A DNA stretch of 6,663 nucleotides from Chloroflexota bacterium. GTDB lineage: Bacteria; Chloroflexota; Dehalococcoidia; UBA2247; RBG-13-53-26. Made by a program: the position numbers and the translations under genes. Shown piece by piece: positions 1 through 4,621 of the stretch. Each line of letters begins with the position of its first letter. Within the stretch, counting starts at the first letter, position 1. The DNA lies in the NCBI GenBank assembly GCA_017885485.1, contig JAFNFZ010000336.1, positions 1 to 6,663 of the forward strand, given 5' to 3'. The notes below the pieces were generated by a model that was not told the origin of the DNA, ran no database searches, and worked only from the letters and a program-made list of their open reading frames with translations.

Positions 1-111
1 CCGGCTCTGCCTGTCGATACCCATGTGTTTCGAGTTGCCCGGAGACTGGGCCTGTTTCACTCCAGAGTCTCGGCAGAGCGGGCTCATGAAATCCTGGAGG
101 ATCTGATTCCA
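1..111 (+). pseudogene. nth: Inverted fragment of the same endonuclease III gene (continuation of its coding sequence)
   Basis: Plus-strand frame 1 encodes 37 residues. The first 13 (PALPVDTHVFRVA) repeat residues 138-150 of the minus-strand gene. The next 24 (RRLGLFHSRVSAERAHEILE, then DLIP) are what an Nth homologue should have after VDTHVFRVA. From base 112 the frame runs into the opposite arm and stops matching the family, although it remains open to a stop near 243. The fragment is therefore not a separate gene. Joined to the minus-strand part it extends the reliable protein to about residue 174. An open frame beginning at base 25 on this strand would be mis-called as a small protein. 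Confidence 0.8.
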
Positions 112-151
112 GGGCAACTCGAAACACATGGGTATCGACAGGCAGAGCCGG
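1..151. repeat. Perfect 40-base inverted repeat with 71-base loop (fold-back at the window edge)
   Basis: Bases 1-40 are the exact reverse complement of bases 112-151, and the match stops at 41/111. The left arm begins at the first base of the window, so it may continue outside. Both arms encode the same endonuclease III peptide (PALPVDTHVFRVA) on opposite strands. The loop read on the plus strand encodes the residues that should follow this peptide in the minus-strand gene. This is the signature of a template-switch (inverted) chimera, as produced by multiple displacement amplification, or of an assembly fold-back. A natural inversion is possible but less likely. The repeat itself is certain; its artefactual origin is an inference. 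Confidence 0.95.
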
Positions 152-562
152 TCTCCCCAGAGAGAAGAGGAGTACACACGCTGCAGTCTTCGGCCCCACT
201 CCAGGCAGCTTCCTCAGCCATGCCTTGGCCTCCGCCAGGCTGAGTCCGCTCAGGAAATCCAGGTTGAAGCCGCCGCGCTCCTCCCTGATCTCTTGCAGAA
301 TGCTCCTTATTCGCCCTGCCTTGATCTCTGCCAGACCGCCTTTCCTTATGGAACAGGCGATCTCTTCAGGGTGAGCCTCAGCCACAGCCTCCCAACTGCC
401 AAAGGCAACCATGAGGGAGTCAAAGGCCCGTTCTGAATTGGCGTCCGAGGTATTCTGAGAGAGGACAGTCGCCACCAGCGTGGACATCGGGTCTCCCCTC
501 GGCTTCCAGCGTCGCGGTCCGTACTCCTTCCTCAGGAGGCCGAGAACATCATCTATTCTCAC
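113..562 (-). CDS. nth: Endonuclease III-family DNA glycosylase/AP lyase, 3' part lost at a fold-back
   Basis: This is a base-excision-repair enzyme that removes damaged pyrimidines and nicks abasic sites. It starts at GTG 562, four bases after AAGGAG, and overlaps the stop of the upstream phosphatase gene by 14 bases, so the two are probably translationally coupled. About 150 residues are reliable. VLSQNTSDANSERAF (residues 33-47) matches the family's N-terminal helix. The helix-hairpin-helix LPGVGPKTA (119-127) carries the presumed catalytic Lys125, and VDTH (142-145) carries the catalytic Asp143. The 18-residue Lys-Asp spacing equals that of E. coli Nth (K120/D138). At base 112 the sequence enters an inverted segment. 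The frame stays open to base 1, but residues after Ala150 are nonsense, so an automatic call of 1-562 would have a false C-terminus. The iron-sulfur cluster region is not in the window, so subtype (Nth, MutY-like or other HhH-GPD) rests on the N-terminal two thirds. Confidence 0.85.
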
Positions 563-1178
563 CCAACTCCTTGAGGTGACAGGTGTCGTTGACCAATAGC
601 GTCACTGGCGAGCCCTTCTCCATCTCAACACGGTTGATGGCGCAGACCCCTTGCTGTATCTGCCAGAAATGGGAGTTGTCCAGACCGAGAAGGCTGCACA
701 GCAGGACTTTGCAGACTACCTTGTGTGAGACCAGCACGATAGCCTTGTCCGGATGACACGGCACCACGGTTTCCAGCGCGCCGGTCACCCTTTCCCTCAC
801 CTGCTCCAGGCCCTCACCACCGGGGAAGGTGACCAGGTGCGGGCTCTCCAGCCAGAGTCCGTAGAGTTCAGGATCATCTGCCTCAGCTTCCTTCAGGCTC
901 AGCCCCTGCCATTTCCCGTAGTCTATGTCGATGAGTCCTTCAAGAGGCTGGACCCGCAGCCCCCGTGGCTTTGCCAGGATCTCTGCAGTCGTCATAGCCC
1001 TTTTCAGGGGGCTGGAATAGACGGCAGTTGCTCCCCACTTGGCTACTCTGGTCGCCGCTGCCGCAGCTTGCCGTAACCCGATCTCATTCAGGTCCAGATC
1101 TGCCCTTCCCCTGAGCCTCTCCCCTTCGCCCTCATTCCATGCAGTCCGGCCATGTCTGACTATGATGAGGTTGGTCAA
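549..1178 (-). CDS. Histidine phosphatase family protein (phosphoglycerate-mutase-like)
   Basis: This is a 209-residue phosphatase of the RHG superfamily, the size of CobC, PhoE and GpmB-type enzymes. The N-terminal LIIVRHGRTAWNEG holds the RHG motif, with phospho-accepting His9 and Arg8. Further landmarks are SSPLKRAMTTAE (Arg60), DIDYGKWQG (84-92), FPGGE (118-122) and VSHK with the second catalytic His152. The Glu often found at the proton-donor position is Asp84 here. The substrate cannot be read from the sequence: alpha-ribazole phosphate, phosphosugars and general phosphoesters are all possible, and no cobalamin genes lie nearby. The start is TTG at 1178, chosen because it follows AGGAGGTG (1185-1192) by six bases and puts RHG at the usual place. 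The downstream nth gene overlaps its last codons. A promoter lies at 1248-1275. Confidence 0.9.
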   Translation of the reverse strand: MTNLIIVRHGRTAWNEGEGERLRGRADLDLNEIGLRQAAAAATRVAKWGATAVYSSPLKRAMTTAEILAKPRGLRVQPLEGLIDIDYGKWQGLSLKEAEADDPELYGLWLESPHLVTFPGGEGLEQVRERVTGALETVVPCHPDKAIVLVSHKVVCKVLLCSLLGLDNSHFWQIQQGVCAINRVEMEKGSPVTLLVNDTCHLKELGENR

Positions 1179-1184
1179 GGATTA

Positions 1185-1192
1185 CACCTCCT
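1185..1192 (-). promoter_or_regulatory. Strong Shine-Dalgarno site that fixes the TTG start of the phosphatase gene
   Basis: Read on the minus strand, AGGAGGTG precedes the TTG codon at 1178 by six bases. No ATG or GTG near the RHG motif has a comparable site, so the TTG start is well supported. Confidence 0.8.
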
Positions 1193-1247
1193 CGCCTGGC
1201 AGATCCACTTTGTCGCGGGTGATGACCCGATTTCTCAGTTGGCAGCA

Positions 1248-1275
1248 ATTGTACCAGATTCAAGAAGGGCGTCAG
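1248..1275 (-). promoter_or_regulatory. Extended -10 sigma70-type promoter for the phosphatase-nth pair
   Basis: On the minus strand, CTGACG (1270-1275, 4/6 to TTGACA) is followed after 16 bases by TACAAT (1248-1253, 5/6). A TG one base upstream of the -10 gives an extended -10 element. It lies 70 bases before the TTG start and downstream of the terminator of the preceding unit, where a new promoter is needed. Confidence 0.6.
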
Positions 1276-1322
1276 ACGTTAGTCATGGCCGCAAAGAGCC
1301 ATCGTTCGGAGTTGCCCATAAC

Positions 1323-1348
1323 AGAAAAGGCTGCACCCGTGCAGCCTT
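1323..1348 (-). terminator. Rho-independent terminator of the desulforedoxin unit
   Basis: A perfect nine-base stem (1327-1335 with 1340-1348) closes a four-base loop. On the minus strand it is followed by a T-rich tail (TTTTCTGT, which begins with the last two stem bases). It lies about 58 bases past the stop of the last desulforedoxin gene. The plus strand has no T tract on its side, so minus-strand termination is favoured. Confidence 0.8.
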
Positions 1349-1406
1349 CTGCGCTGAAAGCAGACATCTGGATCAAGGTCAAAGCATACTACGCCGTGAC
1401 CTGTTC

Positions 1407-1550
1407 CTAGTCTGAAGAAGGTAGTGGTCGGGGTTGCTGCTCTGTCATTTCCTTGCCGCAGCAGACTATGGCACCAGCGCCCTGCTTGGTGCAGAGGACT
1501 TCCGTATTACATACTTCGCAGCGATATCTCTTGCCCAGCGTATTGGCCAT
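1407..1550 (-). CDS. Small desulforedoxin-like iron protein, second copy (47 aa)
   Basis: This small protein reads MANTLGKRYRCEVCNTEVLC at its N-terminus and is probably a cytoplasmic electron carrier or iron site. Cys11-x2-Cys14 and adjacent Cys30-Cys31 have exactly the spacing of Desulfovibrio desulforedoxin (C-x2-C-x15-C-C), whose four Cys hold one rubredoxin-like iron in a homodimer. GKEM after the CC pair is also typical. It differs from its neighbour by an extra Cys20 and a polar eight-residue C-terminal extension rich in Pro and Ser. It begins 18 bases after the stop of the first copy. AGGAGG (1563-1568) precedes the ATG by 12 bases, rather far, so expression may depend on coupling. 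The two copies share 17 of 39 aligned residues, which suggests an old tandem duplication. The redox partner is unknown. Confidence 0.85.
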   Translation of the reverse strand: MANTLGKRYRCEVCNTEVLCTKQGAGAIVCCGKEMTEQQPRPLPSSD

Positions 1551-1568
1551 TTCGGTTCGCGACCTCCT

Positions 1569-1688
1569 CTACTTCTTCATCTCCATAGGCTGTCCGCAGC
1601 AATGAACGGTACCTTGCCCTCCACGTGTGACGATGAACTCCGAGCCACACTTGCTGCAGGAGTACCTCTTGCCTATCTGGTTTGCCAT
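1569..1688 (-). CDS. Small desulforedoxin-like iron protein, first copy (39 aa)
   Basis: This 39-residue protein begins MANQIGKRYSCSKCGSEF and ends with CCGQPMEMKK. Cys11, Cys14, Cys30 and Cys31 reproduce the four-cysteine iron site of desulforedoxin with identical spacing, and the length is close to the 36-residue Desulfovibrio protein. In many organisms this domain is fused to the superoxide-reductase domain of desulfoferrodoxin; no such domain is encoded here, so the protein is free-standing. A strong AAAAGGAG (1697-1704) lies eight bases before the ATG. It follows the DUF6125-like gene by 36 bases and precedes the second copy by 18 bases, all under one promoter and one terminator. It likely binds Fe and transfers electrons or acts as a metal site for its neighbour. 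The fold is a confident call; the role is inferred. Confidence 0.88.
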   Translation of the reverse strand: MANQIGKRYSCSKCGSEFIVTRGGQGTVHCCGQPMEMKK

Positions 1689-1724
1689 CAACACAACTCC
1701 TTTTCCAAGAATCCCCTTCCCCTG

Positions 1725-2369
1725 CTACTCAAGCGTGAATTCCCACTGGCAGGCTATCTCATCCGGACTCTTGCGCGGTGGCAGCTTGAGCGGCGTTACC
1801 TTTATCTTGCGATTGACCAGATATCTCTCAATGATCTTCTTCTCGTTTATATGACAGACGTGATGAATCCTCTCCGGCTCCCTGGCCTCGAAGAACTCCA
1901 GCGAGCGACACCTGGGGATGGTCCAGATAACGTGGTTCGGATTGATGATCTTCGCCTCAGCAGGGAACAGCCCACCGGTGGTGTTGTCCAGAGGCAATTG
2001 GAGACACTTCAGAGAATCGAGCACAGTGTTAAGCTCGATGTTGGCCACCTTGGCAAACCTCGGGTTTACCCGCTCTCCTATGGTCTCCCAGGCCTGCGTT
2101 TCACATTCGTTGGCCGTATCAACTCCGTACCTCTGCTTGACCGCGTTGTACCAGGCCTCTGTCATGTGCAGCCAGCCATATTGCCAGACGTGCATCAGCT
2201 TCAGCAGGAATTCCTTGGAGAAATCGTCGAAAGTCAGGCTCGGGTTGAACGGGCCAGAGTAGTCATTCATCTCTTTCTTCTTCGGTACCGCTGCCTTCTT
2301 CACCGGCGCTTTTCTGGTCGCCTTAGCCCTGGGTTTCGCCGCCTTCTTCCCTGGCGTCTCCTTTGCCAT
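1725..2369 (-). CDS. DUF6125-like conserved protein with a lysine/alanine-rich N-terminal tail
   Basis: This 214-residue protein has unknown function. Residues 1-33 are a Lys/Ala/Pro/Arg-rich tail resembling histone H1 or bacterial DNA-binding tails. Residues 37-214 look like a globular domain: YSGPFNPSLTFDDFSKEFL, an aromatic helix (LMHVWQYGWLHMTEAWY), then RCRSLEFFE, HHVCHINE, LKLPPRK and ACQWEF near the C-terminus. Cys154, Cys172, Cys207 and nearby His169, His170 and His173 are candidate metal or catalytic residues. From memory the pattern recalls DUF6125 and the related L-2-amino-thiazoline-4-carboxylic acid hydrolase group; I could not check this. No signal peptide or membrane segment is seen. 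The ATG at 2369 has AAAGGAG eight bases upstream, so the basic tail is likely translated. It heads a unit with two desulforedoxins, which suggests a redox or metal-linked role. Confidence 0.75.
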   Translation of the reverse strand: MAKETPGKKAAKPRAKATRKAPVKKAAVPKKKEMNDYSGPFNPSLTFDDFSKEFLLKLMHVWQYGWLHMTEAWYNAVKQRYGVDTANECETQAWETIGERVNPRFAKVANIELNTVLDSLKCLQLPLDNTTGGLFPAEAKIINPNHVIWTIPRCRSLEFFEAREPERIHHVCHINEKKIIERYLVNRKIKVTPLKLPPRKSPDEIACQWEFTLE

Positions 2370-2447
2370 CCCAAACGCTCCTTTCGTCAGTCTGTGATTT
2401 CAGTGATGCCTGGCCGTTGCAGCCACGCAATCGTTTCCCAGTGTCCG

Positions 2448-2460
2448 CTGCAAATTGCAG
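2448..2460. promoter_or_regulatory. 13-base palindrome, candidate operator
   Basis: CTGCAAATTGCAG has two perfect six-base arms around a central A. It lies just downstream of the predicted transcription start of the minus-strand unit (about 2463), a usual place for a repressor site. No second copy was noticed in the window. This is a suggestive position only. Confidence 0.35.
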
Positions 2461-2469
2461 ACGATCTCA

Positions 2470-2499
2470 ATTATTCCAATTCGGCTATTCCACTGTCAA
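2470..2499 (-). promoter_or_regulatory. Promoter of the DUF6125-like/desulforedoxin unit
   Basis: On the minus strand TTGACA (2494-2499, 6/6) is followed after 18 bases by AATAAT (2470-2475, 5/6) with an upstream TGG giving an extended -10. The predicted leader is about 94 bases, long enough to hold regulation. Confidence 0.65.
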
Positions 2500-2509
2500 G
2501 TTCGGCCAA

Positions 2510-2538
2510 TTGCCTCCTCTGCATCAGGATGGTATAAC
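2510..2538 (+). promoter_or_regulatory. Promoter of the folP-folK-queD operon
   Basis: TTGCCT (2510-2515, 4/6) is followed after exactly 17 bases by TATAAC (2533-2538, 5/6), again with an extended TGG before the -10. The start would lie near 2545, leaving a leader of about 38 bases before folP. The -35 boxes of this and the divergent promoter are ten bases apart, back to back. Confidence 0.65.
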
Positions 2539-2582
2539 AGTGTAGTCGCACGCATCTCCGAGACGCACACCAGAGCAGGCAA

Positions 2583-3431
2583 ATGACCACTTCAGGCTTG
2601 GGCACCACCCGCTGTGGGGACAGGGAGTTCAGGTGGGGTCAGCGGACCTACATCATGGGCATCGTTAACGTTACCCCGGATTCCTTCTCAGGGGACGGCG
2701 TCGGCCACGACATTGAGGCCGCAGTTGCACAGGGCAAGCGCTTTGCCGCCGAGGGCGCTGACCTCCTGGACATCGGAGGCGAGTCGACACGACCGAACGC
2801 TGCCGCAGTGTCCGATGACGAAGAGCTGCGACGCGTGATCCCGGTCATCGAGCGCCTGACAGGTGAGGTGTCACTGCCCCTGAGTATTGATACCTACAAA
2901 TCGGAGGTGGCGCGGAGGGCGCTTTCGGCCGGGGCGAGCATGATAAACGATATCTGGGGACTGCAAAGGGATCCGCGTCTGGCCGAGCTGGCCGCCGAAT
3001 GCGGAGTGCCGCTGATCCTGATGAGCAATCAACGGGGCAGGGACTGCCAGAATATCATCCCTGAGGTTCTCTCCACCCTGAGGGCGAGCATCAAGCTGGC
3101 TCTGGAACGAGGTCTGGCCTGGGAGAACATCCTCGTTGATCCCGGCGTGGGCTTTGGCAAGACGCTGGAGCAGAATCTGGAGATCGTCCGCCGCCTGGGT
3201 GAGTTGAGATGTCTGGAGAGGCCCATCCTGATAGGCACCTCCCGCAAGTCCATGGTTGGGCTGGTTCTCGACACGCCACCCCATCAGCGAATCGAGGGCA
3301 CGGCGGCCACTGTGGCCATCAGCATCGCCGGGGGAGCTGATATCGTCCGGGTACATGATGTGGCGCAGATGGCCAGGGTATGCCAGATGAGCGACGCCAT
3401 CATCAGAGGGAAGCACCAATCGAAAGGTTAG
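2583..3431 (+). CDS. folP: Dihydropteroate synthase
   Basis: This cytoplasmic enzyme joins 6-hydroxymethyl-7,8-dihydropterin pyrophosphate to p-aminobenzoate, making 7,8-dihydropteroate for folate synthesis. It has 282 residues, the normal length for a TIM-barrel DHPS. Landmarks in order are MGIVNVTPDSFSGDG (25-39, loop 1), DIGGESTRPNA (63-73, loop 2), SIDT (101-104), MINDIWG (120-126), DPGVGFGKT (186-194), GTSRKS (218-223, pterin/pyrophosphate loop) and RVHDV (256-260). The strand that usually reads LMHM reads LMSNQRG here (147-152), a small departure. The ATG at 2583 has only a weak AGCAGG upstream; no better start was seen before the conserved core. Its stop overlaps the folK GTG by one base. 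It is the first gene of a pterin operon behind the promoter at 2510-2538. Confidence 0.96.
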   Translation: MTTSGLGTTRCGDREFRWGQRTYIMGIVNVTPDSFSGDGVGHDIEAAVAQGKRFAAEGADLLDIGGESTRPNAAAVSDDEELRRVIPVIERLTGEVSLPLSIDTYKSEVARRALSAGASMINDIWGLQRDPRLAELAAECGVPLILMSNQRGRDCQNIIPEVLSTLRASIKLALERGLAWENILVDPGVGFGKTLEQNLEIVRRLGELRCLERPILIGTSRKSMVGLVLDTPPHQRIEGTAATVAISIAGGADIVRVHDVAQMARVCQMSDAIIRGKHQSKG

Positions 3432-3934
3432 TGGGGGACTTTGTCATAATATATTTGGGGCTGGGGTCGAACCTGGGCGACAGACAGCAGAATATATCGA
3501 GGGCCATTGACATAATGTCGAATTCGGTGCACGTAGAAAAAATCTCGTCCTACTACGAAACCGACCCTGTGGGCTATGCCCACCAACCTCGATTCCTCAA
3601 CGCTGCCTGCGAGGCCGTTACTGCTCTTTCCCCTGACGAGCTGCTGGCAGTACTCAAAGAGATCGAAGTTGTTCTGGAGAGGAAGCCGAGTTTTCCCAAC
3701 GCACCGCGTCCAATAGACATAGACATCCTTTTCTACGGTGATAGAGTGATCAAATCCCCAAAGCTGACCATACCTCACCCTCGCTTGGAAGAGCGCGCGT
3801 TTGTGCTCGTTCCCCTGGCCGAGATCGCCTCCAACCTGATCCATCCGGTCAGCGGAAAGACAGTCAGGGAAATGCTGAGGGAACTGGGTAGGATAGAAGG
3901 GGTCGTCAAGTGGAAGGAGACCGAGAATGTATGA
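3431..3934 (+). CDS. folK: 2-amino-4-hydroxy-6-hydroxymethyldihydropteridine pyrophosphokinase (HPPK)
   Basis: This enzyme transfers pyrophosphate from ATP to 6-hydroxymethyl-7,8-dihydropterin, making the substrate of FolP. It has about 167 residues, the family's usual size. YLGLGSNLGDR (8-18) is the N-terminal signature, YETDPVGYAHQPRFLNAAC (42-60) the pterin-binding region, and PRPIDIDIL (92-100) carries the two magnesium-binding Asp96 and Asp98. IPHPRLEERAFVLVPLAEI (114-132) closes the fold. I chose GTG at 3431, which overlaps the folP stop (TAGTG); AAAGG lies close upstream. A start at ATG 3380 is open but would add 17 atypical residues and lie inside folP. The last eight bases overlap queD. 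Confidence 0.93.
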   Translation: MGDFVIIYLGLGSNLGDRQQNISRAIDIMSNSVHVEKISSYYETDPVGYAHQPRFLNAACEAVTALSPDELLAVLKEIEVVLERKPSFPNAPRPIDIDILFYGDRVIKSPKLTIPHPRLEERAFVLVPLAEIASNLIHPVSGKTVREMLRELGRIEGVVKWKETENV

Positions 3935-4307
3935 GGTTGCCGTTGAGCAAGAGTTCGACGCCGCCCACTATCTAAGGGGCTATCAGGGCAGGTGTGAGAA
4001 CATCCACGGGCATCGTTTTCGGGTGGTGGCCAGAGTAAGAGCGAAGGGAATGGACGATATCGGCATGGCCTACGATTTCACCAAGCTGAGGCAGCATCTG
4101 GGGCAGGTGGCCGGCAGGTTCGACCACGTCTGTCTCAATGACACGCCTCCCTTTGACAGGATTAATCCCTCCTCAGAGAATATCGCCTCCACGATTTTCA
4201 GAGAACTTCAGGTCATGCTCGGGGGAACAGGTGTATCACTACACAGCATCCAGGTATGGGAATCTCCGCACAGCAGCGTGATCTACTCACCCGATGAAGG
4301 GGATTGA
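3927..4307 (+). CDS. queD: 6-carboxytetrahydropterin synthase / 6-pyruvoyl-tetrahydropterin synthase family (QueD-like)
   Basis: This zinc enzyme acts on 7,8-dihydroneopterin triphosphate; QueD makes 6-carboxy-tetrahydropterin for queuosine, while relatives make tetrahydropterins or the folate precursor. It has 126 residues, the usual length. Zinc ligands are His14 (DAAHYL) and His27/His29 (CENIHGH). Cys23 sits in the CxxxHGH motif typical of QueD. FDHVCLND (65-72) gives the Asp-His pair, and VWESP (110-114) gives Glu112. The ATG at 3927 has AAGGAG seven bases upstream and overlaps folK by eight bases. QueC, QueE and QueF are not in the window, and no folB is seen, so a role in folate instead of or besides queuosine is open. 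The family call is firm; the exact product is less so. Confidence 0.9.
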   Translation: MYEVAVEQEFDAAHYLRGYQGRCENIHGHRFRVVARVRAKGMDDIGMAYDFTKLRQHLGQVAGRFDHVCLNDTPPFDRINPSSENIASTIFRELQVMLGGTGVSLHSIQVWESPHSSVIYSPDEGD

Positions 4308-4313
4308 CCCCAG

Positions 4314-4496
4314 CTAATCCCTCAGGTCCGGCGGGAGGAGGTTGGGAATGGCATCCTCGATGGGGTAGGTCTCTTTGCACTTGGCACAGTACAAGGAGCC
4401 GGTGACTATCTCTTTGGTATTCTCTTCTACCACCGTAAGCTGCAAATCCCCCTTGCATACTGGACAGGCCAGGATGTCCATCAGTTCTCTCTTCAC
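4314..4496 (-). CDS. Trm112-like zinc-ribbon protein (UPF0434/YcaR type)
   Basis: This 60-residue protein has four Cys in two pairs: CPVC (11-14) and CAKC (37-40), a small zinc ribbon. The start MKRELMDILACPVCKG and the end YPIEDAIPNLLP are the hallmark ends of the bacterial Trm112/YcaR family. In eukaryotes and archaea Trm112 is an activating subunit of tRNA and protein methyltransferases; the bacterial role is poorly known. The start is GTG at 4496 with AGGAG six bases upstream. It converges on queD with six bases between the stops and has no partner methyltransferase next to it. A possible promoter is at 4535-4562. Confidence 0.9.
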   Translation of the reverse strand: MKRELMDILACPVCKGDLQLTVVEENTKEIVTGSLYCAKCKETYPIEDAIPNLLPPDLRD

Positions 4497-4534
4497 GTCG
4501 CTCTCCTCCCTCTGTTTCCCTCAACTACCATAAG

Positions 4535-4562
4535 CTTATCTTGAGAGGATCAACTTTATCAA
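4535..4562 (-). promoter_or_regulatory. Possible promoter of the Trm112-like gene
   Basis: On the minus strand TTGATA (4557-4562, 5/6) and GATAAG (4535-4540, 4/6) are 16 bases apart, with a predicted leader of about 30 bases. The -10 is weak, so this is tentative. Its -35 lies two bases from that of the divergent promoter. Confidence 0.35.
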
Positions 4563-4564
4563 GG

Positions 4565-4594
4565 TTGACCACAGATGGCAAACACCCATATCAT
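4565..4594 (+). promoter_or_regulatory. Promoter of the carbonic-anhydrase-like/amidohydrolase/thpR operon
   Basis: TTGACC (4565-4570, 5/6) and TATCAT (4589-4594, 5/6) are separated by 18 bases. The predicted start is about 20 bases before the ATG at 4622, with the ribosome site (4609-4613) in a short leader. Confidence 0.55.
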
Positions 4595-4621
4595 TCCTTC
4601 TGTGTTTCGGAGGTGCCATTT

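Noticed and set aside
25..243. Plus-strand 72-codon frame as an independent small gene
   Set aside because: Its first part is an inverted piece of endonuclease III, and the rest runs antisense through the same gene after the fold-back junction.
1376..1402. Inverted repeat AGGTCA...TGACCT after the second desulforedoxin gene
   Set aside because: A six-base stem with a 15-base loop and no T tract. It may be chance, and the nearby nine-base stem is the better terminator.
2268..2270. Internal Met34 as the true start of the DUF6125-like protein
   Set aside because: The ATG at 2369 has AAAGGAG at eight bases, whereas Met34 has only a close AAAGAG. The first start is preferred but homologue alignment could change this.
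1434..2537. Long plus-strand open frame of 367 codons
   Set aside because: It lies opposite the DUF6125-like gene and the two desulforedoxin genes, has no family-like motif and no ribosome site, and would cross a promoter region. It is a shadow frame.
2871..3419. Minus-strand open frame of 182 codons inside folP
   Set aside because: It is opposite a clear folP gene, has no recognisable domain and no ribosome site.
3380..3430. Upstream ATG start for folK at 3380
   Set aside because: It would add 17 atypical residues, overlap folP by 52 bases and lacks a good ribosome site. The GTG at 3431 gives the normal N-terminus and length.
4299..4311. GGGG-ATTGA-CCCC hairpin between queD and the Trm112-like gene
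   Set aside because: Only four pairs and no T tract on either strand, too weak to call a terminator.
4541..4621. Upstream ATG start for the carbonic-anhydrase-like gene at 4541
   Set aside because: The extra 27 residues do not resemble the family, the segment contains the predicted promoter, and the ATG at 4622 has a well-placed GGAGG.
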